NCBI GenBank assembly: GCA_025458165.1
Contig: JALOTB010000057.1
Location: forward strand, 1 to 39,807
Length of the DNA: 39,807 bases
DNA from: Chromatiaceae bacterium
Lineage (GTDB): Bacteria > Pseudomonadota > Gammaproteobacteria > Chromatiales > Chromatiaceae
Direction of reading: 5' to 3'
In this document: in pieces, positions 10,277-18,090 of the stretch
How positions within the stretch are numbered: position 1 is the first letter of the stretch
Layout: the number at the start of each line of letters is the position of its first letter
Program-made: the position numbers and the translations under genes
Notes under the pieces: generated by a model
What the model was told of the DNA's origin: nothing
The model's database searches: none
Seen by the model: only the letters and a program-made list of their open reading frames with translations

Positions 10277-10585
10277 ATGAACCCCTTGACCCCATTGCTC
10301 GCCACACTCTTCCTGCTCGCTGCGTCCTTCCCCTATGTGCAGCGCGCGAAACACCCCGAGACGCGGCTGCTGGCGGCCTATCTACTGTATGTCGGGTCGT
10401 TCGTGCTCATCGCCGCGGTGGCCTACTTTGTGGCCGGCTGGGTGGTTGCCCTGGCGGGGCTTGGGGATGCGCTCGCCCGGCCCTGGGGCGCGGCGGTGTT
10501 TCTGATCCTGGTCTTCCTGCCCGCCTTCGCCTTCGCAGGCTGGCAGATCAAGCGCCCGCCGATGCAGAGTCCGCTGCCGCGTTGA
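10277..10585 (+). CDS. Small integral membrane protein of unknown function
   Basis: This is a 102-residue hydrophobic protein with about three predicted membrane segments (roughly residues 3-20, 33-65 and 72-92) and a short basic tail (K-R-P-P-M-Q). An AGGAG ribosome site lies 6 bases before the ATG at 10277; the reading frame is open further upstream, but only this ATG has such a site. It follows the EncFtn-type gene on the same strand by 44 bases, so the two may form a small operon. No family was recognised. A role in iron or redox handling would be inference from position only. Confidence 0.7.
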   Translation: MNPLTPLLATLFLLAASFPYVQRAKHPETRLLAAYLLYVGSFVLIAAVAYFVAGWVVALAGLGDALARPWGAAVFLILVFLPAFAFAGWQIKRPPMQSPLPR

Positions 10586-10628
10586 AGCTGTTCCCCGAGA
10601 GCGGCGCACCGGTCCGCTGTCGGCGGCG

Positions 10629-11141
10629 CTAGCCCGCAGGGACACCCGAGCGCCAGGTATCGAACCGAAACGGGGCGGACAGGGTCCCTCGCGGGGTCTG
10701 CAGCAGCACCTGGGCCTCCCAGGTCATGCGCTCGCGCACGCACACCGGGAGCATCGCCTCGCCCTCATAGCGCCCCGATCCCGCGGGAAGGAGCTTGACG
10801 CGGTTGTAGCCCATGTTCATGTCCACGCCCGCAAAGTCGACCTCCACCCACAGTGGATCGAGCCCATCGACATCCACCGTCAGGCGCAGCGGCCGCATCA
10901 CCGGGATCGCGCGTGGCTCGACGGCGAGACCCACCTCGCCGCCCTCGGCGAAGGCGACGCGGCAGGGGCCGGCCCGCAGGTCGCATTCGGGGTCCAGCGG
11001 CGCTTTCGAAACCACCTGCGGATGCAGCAACGGCCACGCCTGATAGAGGGCGGCGGCCATGACCCCCGCCGCGATCAGGCCGCCCACCACCCACAACCAG
11101 GGTCGGGAATCGGGGTCTCGGGCGGGGAGCGGGCTTGACAT
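10629..11141 (-). CDS. Membrane-anchored FixH/YtkA-like protein
   Basis: The start at 11141 (M-S-S-P-L-P) gives 170 residues. A single membrane segment lies at about residues 16-35 (W-L-W-V-V-G-G-L-I-A-A-G), followed by a periplasmic beta-rich domain. Two cysteines (C-D-L-R-A-G-P-C) lie just after the anchor. The domain carries the sequence D-M-N-M-G-Y-N-R-V-K-L, the kind of motif seen in FixH/YtkA-like immunoglobulin-fold proteins linked to copper or cytochrome oxidase assembly. It is divergent from the dacB gene, with a roughly 90-base spacer that should hold both promoters. The family call is by motif only and the function is unproven. Confidence 0.65.
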   Translation of the reverse strand: MSSPLPARDPDSRPWLWVVGGLIAAGVMAAALYQAWPLLHPQVVSKAPLDPECDLRAGPCRVAFAEGGEVGLAVEPRAIPVMRPLRLTVDVDGLDPLWVEVDFAGVDMNMGYNRVKLLPAGSGRYEGEAMLPVCVRERMTWEAQVLLQTPRGTLSAPFRFDTWRSGVPAG

Positions 11142-11231
11142 GGATCGGGGCCTCCCGGATGGCCGTTGGCGGCACAGGATTCGGGCACCTCGCCTTGCAG
11201 TCTCGCGGCGCCCCGGCAATACTCCCGCGGC

Positions 11232-12812
11232 ATGTTAGCGGGTTCCATGCGCTCAACAAGGGTCGGTACCATCGCCACGCGCCTCCAATGGGCTCGGGCG
11301 ATGCTGGCCGCGCTTGCGCTGTCCCTCCTCGCGGGCCCGACGGCCGCGGAGGCGGTCAGCATGACCGACGTCCCGGCGCCGGTCGCAAAGATCCTGCGCG
11401 CCAACGGCATCTCGCTCGATGACGTCAGCCTGTACGTCCACGAGGTGACGGCGCCCCAGCCCGTCCTCGCGATCAACGCCCAGGTCCCGCGTAATCCCGC
11501 CTCCACCATCAAGCTCCTGACCAGCCGCGCCGGGCTGGACATCCTCGGCCCCTCGTTCACCTGGAAGACCGAGGCCTATCTCCGCGGCAGCATCGCCGAC
11601 GGGCGACTCGATGGGGACATGATCATCAAGGGCTACGGCGACCCCAACCTTAGCCCAGGTGACCTCTGGCGTCTGCTCTGGGGCGTGCGCGAACGGGGCG
11701 TGGCGACGATCAGCGGGGACATCGTCCTCGATCAGTCCTACTTTGCCCCCATCGAAGGCGGCCGTGGGGACTTCGACGGGGCCGCCGAGAGCACCTACAA
11801 TGCCCTGCCGGCGGCGCTCAGCGTCAACGCCCAGGCGACCGACATCCACCTGGTGCGTCAGGGGGGCAGCGACGGCGTGCACGTCTTCACCGACCCGCCA
11901 CTCGCCAACCTTCTCGTGGAGAACGCCCTGAAGGTGGTCGACGCACCCTGCCAGGGCAAGTACCACCGCCCGACCATGCGGGTGGCCGAGGACGGCCCGC
12001 TCGCGACGCTCTCGCTCAGCGGCACCTTCGCCGCCGCCTGCGGCGAGGCGCGCTACCCGCGCCTGATGATGGACCCCGCGGTCCACACCGCCGGGGCCGT
12101 CGCCGCCCTCTGGCGCGCCATGGGCGGGCGGATCGAGGGCGTGATCCGCACCGGCGAGCGCCCGTCCGATGCGCGCCGGGTGCACACGGTGACCTCCGTC
12201 CCACTGGTGCAGGCGATCCGCAGCGTCAACAAGGACAGTAACAACCTGGTTAGCCGCACTCTGTTCCTGACCCTGGGCGCAGTGCGCGCGGGGGCGCCCG
12301 GGACCCTCCCCAAGGCGCGGGAGGCGGTCGCCGGCTGGCTCAAGGGTGAGGGGCTCGACTTCCCCGAGCTCTTTGTCGAGAACGGCGCCGGCCTCTCCCG
12401 GGAGGCCCGCATCTCGGCGGAGAGCCTAGGCCGCCTACTCGGACACGCCTACGCGAGCCCGGTGATGCCCGAGTACCTGTCGTCGCTCTCGATCGCCGGG
12501 AGCGACGGCACCTTGCGCAAACGGCTGCGCGGCACCCCGATGGCGGGTCGGGCGCAGATGAAGACCGGGACGCTCAAGGGCGTCACCGCGCTCGCCGGCT
12601 ATGTCCTCGATCGTGACGGGCGACGCTGGGTCGTCGTCTCGATGATGAACAACCCGCGGCTGCCCACCTGGGCCGGCAAGGCGGCGGAGGATGCCTTGGT
12701 CGGCTGGGTCTACCGCGAGGCCGCCGCGATCGGCACCGAGCCCCAGGGCCCGCGCCACGCCCAGGCCCTGGCCCCAAGCTGGTTCCTGCACCCCACCTCG
12801 GCGCCCCAATAA
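11232..12812 (+). CDS. dacB: D-alanyl-D-alanine carboxypeptidase/endopeptidase, PBP4 type (S13 family)
   Basis: Numbered from the ATG at 11232 (526 residues), the protein has all three penicillin-binding motifs of the S13 family: S91-T-I-K94, S336-N-N338 and K444-T-G. The hydrophobic signal L-A-A-L-A-L-S-L-L-A-G-P-T-A-A-E-A lies ahead of them. It should trim or cleave D-Ala cross-links of peptidoglycan in the periplasm. The start is uncertain: ATG codons at 11232, 11247 and 11301 all leave a signal peptide, and none has a strong ribosome site. It is transcribed away from the FixH/YtkA-like gene and is the last gene before the low-GC, relic-rich zone. Confidence 0.92.
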   Translation: MLAGSMRSTRVGTIATRLQWARAMLAALALSLLAGPTAAEAVSMTDVPAPVAKILRANGISLDDVSLYVHEVTAPQPVLAINAQVPRNPASTIKLLTSRAGLDILGPSFTWKTEAYLRGSIADGRLDGDMIIKGYGDPNLSPGDLWRLLWGVRERGVATISGDIVLDQSYFAPIEGGRGDFDGAAESTYNALPAALSVNAQATDIHLVRQGGSDGVHVFTDPPLANLLVENALKVVDAPCQGKYHRPTMRVAEDGPLATLSLSGTFAAACGEARYPRLMMDPAVHTAGAVAALWRAMGGRIEGVIRTGERPSDARRVHTVTSVPLVQAIRSVNKDSNNLVSRTLFLTLGAVRAGAPGTLPKAREAVAGWLKGEGLDFPELFVENGAGLSREARISAESLGRLLGHAYASPVMPEYLSSLSIAGSDGTLRKRLRGTPMAGRAQMKTGTLKGVTALAGYVLDRDGRRWVVVSMMNNPRLPTWAGKAAEDALVGWVYREAAAIGTEPQGPRHAQALAPSWFLHPTSAPQ

Positions 12813-12817
12813 GGCGC

Positions 12818-12835
12818 CACCCGCCCACACGGGTG
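12818..12835 (+). terminator. Possible weak terminator hairpin after dacB
   Basis: A 6-base stem (CACCCG/CGGGTG) with a 6-base loop begins 5 bases after the dacB stop. It is followed by ttgcccctcccc, not a true T-run, so intrinsic termination is only a possibility. Confidence 0.35.
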
Positions 12836-13342
12836 TTGCCCCTCCCCTCGTCTGGTGGCACTTCCTCCGAATGGCCCCGCGGCCTCCGTCCCTCTCCAGC
12901 ATGGTCCCAGACGATACTTTCGGACCAGAGGGTCCCCACTCATGGCGGACAACGCCAACGGCGGGAGCCGGCCCTTAGCAGACACAAGCGGAGCGTTCTT
13001 GAATCGCTGGGTGTTGCGAAAACGTTACAGCGTACGACTCGATAGGGAGACCCCAATAGCCCGCCGATCCAACTCCCGCCCCATTGTTTACCAACTGCCG
13101 CTTCACCATGATACCGGCCCCCGCCCGCGATGAGGCGGGCAAAATCGAAACGACCGTTACCTGTCACGCGGCGTTACGTAACCGAGCGACCGGTATGGCG
13201 AGGCCAGCAGACGGTTAGACCATACCCATTGCTTCTCTCTTGGTGACGAGCCCCATGACTCTACTGCGTCGGGTGGGGCGGGCGCACGAGGTGAGCCACC
13301 CGCGGGAGCACATTCCTCGTGACCGAATGAACGAGGAGATCC
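12836..13342. other. Gene-free stretch before the dead IS1595 element
   Basis: No reading frame in these 500 bases looks like a protein gene, and no RNA gene was recognised. The only clear structure is one copy of the 46-base repeat at 13250-13295. The stretch marks the passage from the GC-rich envelope genes to the lower-GC zone with mobile-element relics. Confidence 0.5.
13250..13295 (+). repeat. 46-bp repeat, copy 1
   Basis: This copy begins gccccatgac and ends gcgcacgaggtgag. It matches 40 of 46 bases of 19564-19609 in the same orientation. The two copies lie 6.3 kb apart and enclose the IS1595 relic and the whole apr operon. Confidence 0.75.
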
Positions 13343-14202
13343 GAGACGCCGATCAACAAGATCCAGTTCCAGCCGGGGCTGTCGTTGCCGGAGTTTTTCG
13401 CACAGTCTGACACCCAGGGGCAGTGCGAGGCCGGGCTCGGGCGGGCGCCTGTGGCAGTGCCGGGCGTGCTGCAAGCAGACCTCGCTGACGGCGGGCACGA
13501 TCCTCGAGTCCACGCGCTTGGCGCTGCGCCTTTGATTTCTTGGGATCTACGACTTCACGCTGCCGAAGAACAACGTCTCAGTTCTGGAACTTAAGCGCCT
13601 GCTCGGGGGGCGAGTTACAAGGCCGCCTGGCGCATAAGGCGCAAACTCACGTAGGCGATTGACGAGTGCGTAGAGGTCGACGACGCCTAGCTTGGCGGAG
13701 TGCTTCCGGGCAAGGTCCGGTGCGGGGAGCACGGCGCGGTACTCTTCGTGATCGCCGTTCAGACGACCACCGAGGAGACGCGGCCGTGGTACGTGCGCCC
13801 CGACCCGGTACCCGGCTTCACCAAGAAGGCGCTGGTGGAGTGGGCAAATCGTGTCTTGGCGCCCGAGGCGCTGATCGTCTTCGTCTCCGACGACCCGGCC
13901 TGCTTCGCAGCCGCCGCGGAGCGGGCCGCCGGCCACGAGCGCGTGGTCGTCGGCACGAGAAAAAGTTCGAATTGGGGCTGCCTTCACATTGGGTGACCAC
14001 CCACCTCGCCAACCCCTCAAGAGTTCAATCCAAGGCTCGTATCGTGGCTTCAAACTCGACAAGTACGCTGCTCACGACCTCGCTGAGGTGCAGTACCGCT
14101 TCAACCGCCGCTTCGACCGGCCGCGCATGACCCCATGCTCGCTGCACGGTGACCACGTCCCGGCCGGAAAAGTGGTTGCGCCTAGCCGAGTCACGGGTTT
14201 AA
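13343..14202 (+). pseudogene. IS1595-family transposase, degraded by frameshifts and stops
   Basis: Pieces of an IS1595-type transposase occur in order, spread over three frames. They are N-K-I-Q-F-Q-P-G-L-S-L-P-E-F-F-A-Q (from 13352), C-C-K-Q-T-S-L-T-A-G-T-I-L-E-S-T, N-N-V-S-V-L-E-L-K-R-L-L-G, Y-K-A-A-W-R-I-R, C-V-E-V-D-D-A, R-P-W-Y-V-R-P-D-P-V-P-G-F-T-K-K-A-L, Q-Y-R-F-N-R-R-F-D, and E-K-W-L-R-L-A-E ending in TAA at 14200-14202. At least three frame changes and several in-frame stops break it. One stop follows L-R-L, and two lie in the stretch around E-V-D-D-A. The N-terminal zinc-ribbon part and the core with the catalytic acidic residues are incomplete, so the element cannot move by itself. 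No terminal inverted repeats were identified with confidence. Confidence 0.9.
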
Positions 14203-14250
14203 TCACCAATTGGCTTGTCTCGACACGCCAAGCAGAACACGATCCTCTGT

Positions 14251-14559
14251 TCAGTCGCCCATCAGCCTGCCCAGCACGTCATAGATCAGTTCATGCATGA
14301 AGGAATTCTCGCCGCAGTGGACAAGTTCATCATCGATCTGGAAGGTGAGATAGGGTTGAACTTCGATGCCGTCCGACTCTATCCCGGAGATGCCGTCAAT
14401 CATGCAAGTGATGCTGAATGCGAGCGCACCGGTGAGCTCTTTAACTGTATCGCTTTCCAAACCCGCTTCGGCCAACTTCACCTGAATGGTCTTGGTAAGC
14501 TCCGTTGCAAAAATAGCTTGACGCTCTTCGAATTTCGCCAGATTCAGTTGGAGCTCCAT
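14251..14559 (-). CDS. Hypothetical protein, 102 residues, acidic and helical
   Basis: This soluble-looking, acidic protein has a long predicted helix at residues 1-40 (F-E-E-R-Q-A-I-F-A-T-E-L-T-K-T-I-Q) and a C-terminal segment with a conserved-looking C-G-E-N-S-F-M-H-E-L-I-Y-D-V-L. The codon use and lower GC match the neighbouring apr genes rather than the GC-rich flanks. No family was recognised. It is the last gene of the leftward series behind aprMBA, separated from the 53-residue gene by a 393-base gap that holds a MITE-like element. A perfect palindrome (caagaagtttcttg, 14572-14585) lies 12 bases upstream of the ATG and could be an operator. Confidence 0.65.
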   Translation of the reverse strand: MELQLNLAKFEERQAIFATELTKTIQVKLAEAGLESDTVKELTGALAFSITCMIDGISGIESDGIEVQPYLTFQIDDELVHCGENSFMHELIYDVLGRLMGD

Positions 14560-14584
14560 CGTCAGCCCTGTTCAAGAAGTTTCT

Positions 14585-14753
14585 TGATTAGAAAGATGTT
14601 TCAGCTAGCCGTCTTTTTCGGTTGGTAAGCGGCCAACCAGGTGCGCCCAAGATGCAGAATCTGCCGGACTCGTCGCAGATCGACCCCGGAATAATGGCAT
14701 TTCGGGACGTGTTTATGACGCTCGGCGGCGCTAGCTGAAGTTCCTTTCTAATC
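14585..14753. mobile_element. MITE-like element: 24-bp terminal inverted repeats, no transposase
   Basis: The left end (gattagaaag, atgt, ttcagctagc; 14585-14608) and the right end (gctagctgaa, gttc, ctttctaatc; 14730-14753) are inverted repeats matching in 20 of 24 bases. The 121 bases between hold no open gene. The flanking bases also match partly (ttctt against ttctcct), so the true ends may reach a few bases further out. The rest of the 14560-14952 gap shows nothing else of note except a stretch at 14868-14881 like a Tn3-type end. Confidence 0.65.
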
Positions 14754-14952
14754 AGGAGAAGTTTTGACGCGGGAACAACCGCGCCAGGCCGCCGGGCACA
14801 AGCTAGGGAGCGATCTGAGGCATCCTGCCCGAATCAGTACCACATCCTCGATCTGACAGCCGCGCGACGTCTCAGAAAACGCTGACAAATGCTCGTTTAC
14901 CTCGAAGCGCTATATACCCGCGTTTTCGTCTGGGTTCGCGCGGCCGGATGCC

Positions 14953-15114
14953 TTAGGGCTTCTTTGGGATGGTGTATTCGGCTTCCTTCTGCCACGGCTC
15001 CCAAATGGTGTCGTAGCCGACGAAGCCCTTGTCGGTGGGCGCTTTTTGACGGGTCGTCAGATAACGCGTGTGGCCGTCTGGGATCTTTGGCTTGTCTTGC
15101 TTTTGCTCGCTCAT
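14953..15114 (-). CDS. Small hypothetical protein (53 residues) downstream of the apr operon
   Basis: A short gene below usual length limits runs from the ATG at 15114 to TAA at 14953-14955. The product is hydrophilic and rich in Lys, Thr and aromatic residues. It opens M-S-E-Q-K-Q-D-K-P-K and ends E-Y-T-I-P-K-K-P, with a central G-Y-D-T-I-W-E-P-W. The ribosome site (GAGAGGTG) is strong and fits this ATG better than the ATG three bases upstream. The sequence has clean codon use and no low-complexity noise, which supports a real gene. It follows the FKBP gene on the same strand after about 120 bases. The family was not recognised. Confidence 0.65.
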   Translation of the reverse strand: MSEQKQDKPKIPDGHTRYLTTRQKAPTDKGFVGYDTIWEPWQKEAEYTIPKKP

Positions 15115-15233
15115 CATTCACCTCTCGCTCAAATCGCGGGCTTGCCGCTGCGGGAATTTGCATTTGAAAGCTATCCCGACACGGTTGTGTTGCCATCTTT
15201 CAAGACGGAAAGATAGCGCCAGTTCGATGAAAT

Positions 15234-15746
15234 TCAGATCGGCACCTTCAGGCCGCCGACCTTGGGACCAGGATCAACCTTCCCACCCGCCTCGATTTCT
15301 TCGCTGGTGGCATCACGGACGGTTAGTATTTCAAGCTTGAAAACGACCTCCCTGCCACAGAGGGGATTGTTGCCGTCGATTGTTAGGGTCTTTTCGTCTA
15401 CCCTTGTGACCAGAAAGCTCTTGGTCTGGCCTTTGTCGTTTTCCATCAAGATGGCCGTGCCGACCTGACGATATTCCTCTGGAACATTTTCGATGTAATC
15501 GGTGATCACCAGGGATTCGTCACGGGGACCGTAGATCTTGTTGCAGTCGATGGGAACCTCGATGACATCGCCAACCGACTTGCCTTCCAGTTCTGCCATG
15601 ACCTGGGGTGCCAGGACTTCATTGGCACCGTGGACATAGCCCAGGGGAAACTCCACCGAGGTGAGAACGCTCCCGGTATGTTCATCGATCACCTTGTAGG
15701 TGAGCTCGACGAATTTGTTGGCTTGGACAGTCTCTTTCATGATCAT
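15234..15746 (-). CDS. SlyD-like FKBP-type peptidyl-prolyl isomerase
   Basis: This 170-residue protein follows the SlyD pattern. It has an FKBP core strand (F-V-E-L-T-Y-K-V-I-D), then Y-V-H-G-A-N-E-V-L-A-P-Q-V-M-A-E-L-E-G-K-S-V-G-D, an inserted flap-like domain (about 65-130), and a return strand (V-V-F-K-L-E-I-L). The SlyD-type histidine-rich metal tail is missing; the protein ends K-V-G-G-L-K-V-P-I. SlyD-class proteins assist folding and metal-site assembly. The gene starts one base after the stop of the 116-residue gene (TAG then ATG), so translation is probably coupled, and it belongs to the apr transcription unit. A role in folding Apr subunits is inference. ATG codons at 15746 and 15740 are both possible starts. 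Confidence 0.85.
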   Translation of the reverse strand: MIMKETVQANKFVELTYKVIDEHTGSVLTSVEFPLGYVHGANEVLAPQVMAELEGKSVGDVIEVPIDCNKIYGPRDESLVITDYIENVPEEYRQVGTAILMENDKGQTKSFLVTRVDEKTLTIDGNNPLCGREVVFKLEILTVRDATSEEIEAGGKVDPGPKVGGLKVPI

Positions 15747-16097
15747 CTAGAAAATTGACGCGCCAAATATCTTGACCTGGCCTTTCTCATAGCCCAAAAC
15801 CAGTCTCCCCAGCCATTCGCCCGGCTTCTTGGTGTTGCGCACCCGATACAGGACAGTGACGTGCTCGCCCCGGCGGATGATGCCGAGGAAATCCCGGTCC
15901 TTCGACAGGTTCCGAGCCAAGTCACTGTGGGAAAACTGCCTTCCCACTTCAACCTCGTTGAGGCCTTGCATCAGGGAGTAAGCAAAATTCCTGATGAATT
16001 TACCGTACTGGCCCTTATTCGAGTATTCGACCAGCTCATCCCACCAGGGATCGGCTATCGCCCGGATCTCCTGGTCGGTGTTGTTGATGATGTTCAT
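15747..16097 (-). CDS. Conserved-looking protein of the apr operon, possibly NTF2-like fold
   Basis: This 116-residue soluble protein has an N-terminal helical half (D-E-L-V-E-Y-S-N-K-G-Q-Y-G-K-F) and a C-terminal strand-rich half (V-T-V-L-Y-R-V-R-N, then R-L-V-L-G-Y-E-K-G-Q-V-K-I-F-G). The order of helices then curved strands resembles NTF2/SnoaL-like small proteins, but this is a pattern judgment, not a firm family match. It lies 119 bases downstream of aprA on the same strand, behind two RNA hairpins, and is directly joined to the FKBP gene. The lower GC matches aprA. Function is unknown. Linkage to sulfite oxidation is inferred from the operon. Confidence 0.75.
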   Translation of the reverse strand: MNIINNTDQEIRAIADPWWDELVEYSNKGQYGKFIRNFAYSLMQGLNEVEVGRQFSHSDLARNLSKDRDFLGIIRRGEHVTVLYRVRNTKKPGEWLGRLVLGYEKGQVKIFGASIF

Positions 16098-16144
16098 CTG
16101 AACTTCTCTACGCCTTCACGGCCCGATTCCCGTCGAACCATTGG

Positions 16145-16205
16145 AAAAGATCAACATACGACGTGTTGATCTTTCCGCGGGTGCCTCGAGCCGATCGAGG
16201 CACCC
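16145..16205 (-). terminator. Two tandem hairpins between aprA and downstream genes
   Basis: The first hairpin met by the apr transcript is at 16179-16205, with a perfect 10-base stem (gggtgcctcg/cgaggcaccc) and a 7-base loop. The second is at 16146-16174, with an 11-base stem (aaagatcaaca/tgttgatcttt) and a 7-base loop, and the transcript continues with TTTTCC. Together they could act as a leaky terminator or as a 3' stabiliser of the aprMBA message, lowering expression of the genes behind it. Confidence 0.65.
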
Positions 16206-16216
16206 TTGTTTCAATA

Positions 16217-18088
16217 TTACTCCGCCTTGTCGTCCACCAGGTGGTAACACGGCGCCTTTTCCATCGTGTACTCACCGGTTTGCGGGTCACGGCGGGAAAC
16301 GGTCAGCACATGCCAGTTCTCGTCATCCACCAGCATGTGGTCACCGCGATAGTAATAGCCCGGCCAGCGGGTTTCCTTGCGGAACAGCGTGTGATGGAAG
16401 ACCGCCTCAGAGGTCAGATGACGGTGCTTCAACTCCCAGGCCCGCAGCAGCTCGTGGATATTCTCCGCACCGATCTTCTCGAGATCTTCCTCCAGGGCCT
16501 TCATCTTCTTCAGACCAATGTGCAAGAGCTTCTCGTTGGTCATGTAGCTGACGGTCACGCCACCTGCGTACTCGTCCATCAGCTTCTGCAGGCGATCCAG
16601 GCCCTGGCGCGGATTGATGTAGTTGGGGTTGACGCTGCCCGCCGTGATCTCGTTACGATAGGTCTTGTAATGCTCCATCGGCTTGTAGACCTCTTCCTTG
16701 CGGCGGTTGATCTGCTCATTAGAGACACGGATGCCTTCGCCCTTGCCATCATCGATGTACTTGCAGGCCGCCTTGGCCGCGAGCCGCCCTTCGGTGAAGG
16801 AACCGGAAGAAAACGCGTGCGGCGTGCCGCCGACCGCGTCACCGGCGCCAAACAGGCCCTCGACCGTGGTCATGCGGTTGTAGCCCCAGAAGTACTCCGG
16901 CGGGGAAAGATCTTCCGGGCCGGAACACCAGGCGCCGCAACCGGTGGCGTGTGAGCCCATGACGTACGGCTCGGAGGTGGTCAGCTCAGGATTTTCCTCC
17001 TTCGGGTTGACGTCGGTCGCCGCCCACAGCACCGCTTGGCCAACGGTCATGCCCAGGAAGTTGTGCCAGCCGATCTCTTCCAGATGCGGGTCCTGGAAGG
17101 CGTGCATGGTCACCATGTGGATCGGGCCGCGGCCGGCGTTCACCTCGGAGATGAAGGCGTGGTTTCGCAGACAGGTCGGGATGGGACGATGGGTACGGTG
17201 GGAAGCTTCGACATCCAGGTATCGCTTACCGACCATTTCCTCCAGTGCGGGGAACCACTTGGACTCGTACTCTTCGCCCAGGCCATTTTGAGTGTAGGTC
17301 TTGAGGTGCAGGAAGTAGGCACCCACCGGACCGTAACCGTCCTTGAAGCGGGCGAGTACGATGCGGTTCTCCATCTGGGTCATCTTGGCCCCGGCGCCGA
17401 TCAACAGACCATAGGCGGAACCAGATGACCAGGGGGCGTACCAGACACGGCCGGCACCCTCACCGACGGAGCGCGGCTTGTAGATGTTGGATGCGCCGCC
17501 GGCGCCGACGATCACGGTCTTGGACTTGAAGACGTGATAGTTGCCGGTACGCACGTTGAAGCCGACGGCACCAGCGACACGGTTCGGCTTGCTCTCGTCC
17601 ATCAGAAGATGGGTGACGCAGATACGGTTGAAGACCTTGTCTGCCGATTTCTTCGCGGCCTCGGCCACGATCGGCTTGTAGGACTCACCGTGAATCATGA
17701 TCTGCCAGCGGCCTTCACGCTGGTAGGCGCCGGTCTTGGGGTTGCGCATCAGCGGCAGACCCCACTCCTCGAACTGGTGCACCGCGGAGTCGACGTGACG
17801 GGCCATGTCGAACAGCAGGTCCTCGCGGACCATGCCCATCAGATCGATACGTGCGTAGCGGACGTGGTCTTCGGGATTATTTTCGCCGAAGCGGGTGCCC
17901 ATGTAGCAGTTGATCGCGTAAAGACCCTGCGCCACGGCGCCGGAGCGGTCGATGTTTGCCTTTTCAGCGATGACGATCTTCTTGTCCTGACCCCAGTATC
18001 TGGCCTCGAAGGCCGCCCCGGTGCCACCGAGACCTGCACCTGCAACCAGGATGTCGATGTTGTCTTCAACGATTGTCTTGTAAGCCAT
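16217..18088 (-). CDS. aprA: Adenylylsulfate (APS) reductase, alpha subunit
   Basis: This is a 623-residue flavoprotein of the succinate dehydrogenase/fumarate reductase type. The FAD-binding G-A-G-L-G-G-T-G motif lies at residues 17-24, with a second FAD segment around V-G-A-G-G-A-S-N. The family-typical segments Y-A-I-N-C-Y-M-G-T-R, Q-I-M-I-H-G-E-S-Y-K and H-A-T-G-C-G-A-W-C-S-G-P-E follow. In sulfur oxidisers the AprAB complex runs in reverse, converting sulfite plus AMP to APS in the cytoplasm. The length is normal and the frame is intact. It starts 2 bases after the aprB stop, with a GGAGGG ribosome site inside the end of aprB. GC content is lower than that of the flanking genes, in line with lateral transfer or strong expression. 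Confidence 0.97.
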   Translation of the reverse strand: MAYKTIVEDNIDILVAGAGLGGTGAAFEARYWGQDKKIVIAEKANIDRSGAVAQGLYAINCYMGTRFGENNPEDHVRYARIDLMGMVREDLLFDMARHVDSAVHQFEEWGLPLMRNPKTGAYQREGRWQIMIHGESYKPIVAEAAKKSADKVFNRICVTHLLMDESKPNRVAGAVGFNVRTGNYHVFKSKTVIVGAGGASNIYKPRSVGEGAGRVWYAPWSSGSAYGLLIGAGAKMTQMENRIVLARFKDGYGPVGAYFLHLKTYTQNGLGEEYESKWFPALEEMVGKRYLDVEASHRTHRPIPTCLRNHAFISEVNAGRGPIHMVTMHAFQDPHLEEIGWHNFLGMTVGQAVLWAATDVNPKEENPELTTSEPYVMGSHATGCGAWCSGPEDLSPPEYFWGYNRMTTVEGLFGAGDAVGGTPHAFSSGSFTEGRLAAKAACKYIDDGKGEGIRVSNEQINRRKEEVYKPMEHYKTYRNEITAGSVNPNYINPRQGLDRLQKLMDEYAGGVTVSYMTNEKLLHIGLKKMKALEEDLEKIGAENIHELLRAWELKHRHLTSEAVFHHTLFRKETRWPGYYYRGDHMLVDDENWHVLTVSRRDPQTGEYTMEKAPCYHLVDDKAE

Positions 18089-18090
18089 TT

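Noticed and set aside
14897..15196. A 99-residue minus-strand frame over the 53-residue gene
   Set aside because: It is in a different frame, reads as Arg/His/Pro-rich noise after residue 25, and lacks the strong ribosome site of the shorter gene.
16163..16954. Open frames of 200 or more residues opposite aprA
   Set aside because: Exact antisense of a strongly conserved gene. Similar shadows occur opposite ahcY, coxA and the DUF1631 gene.
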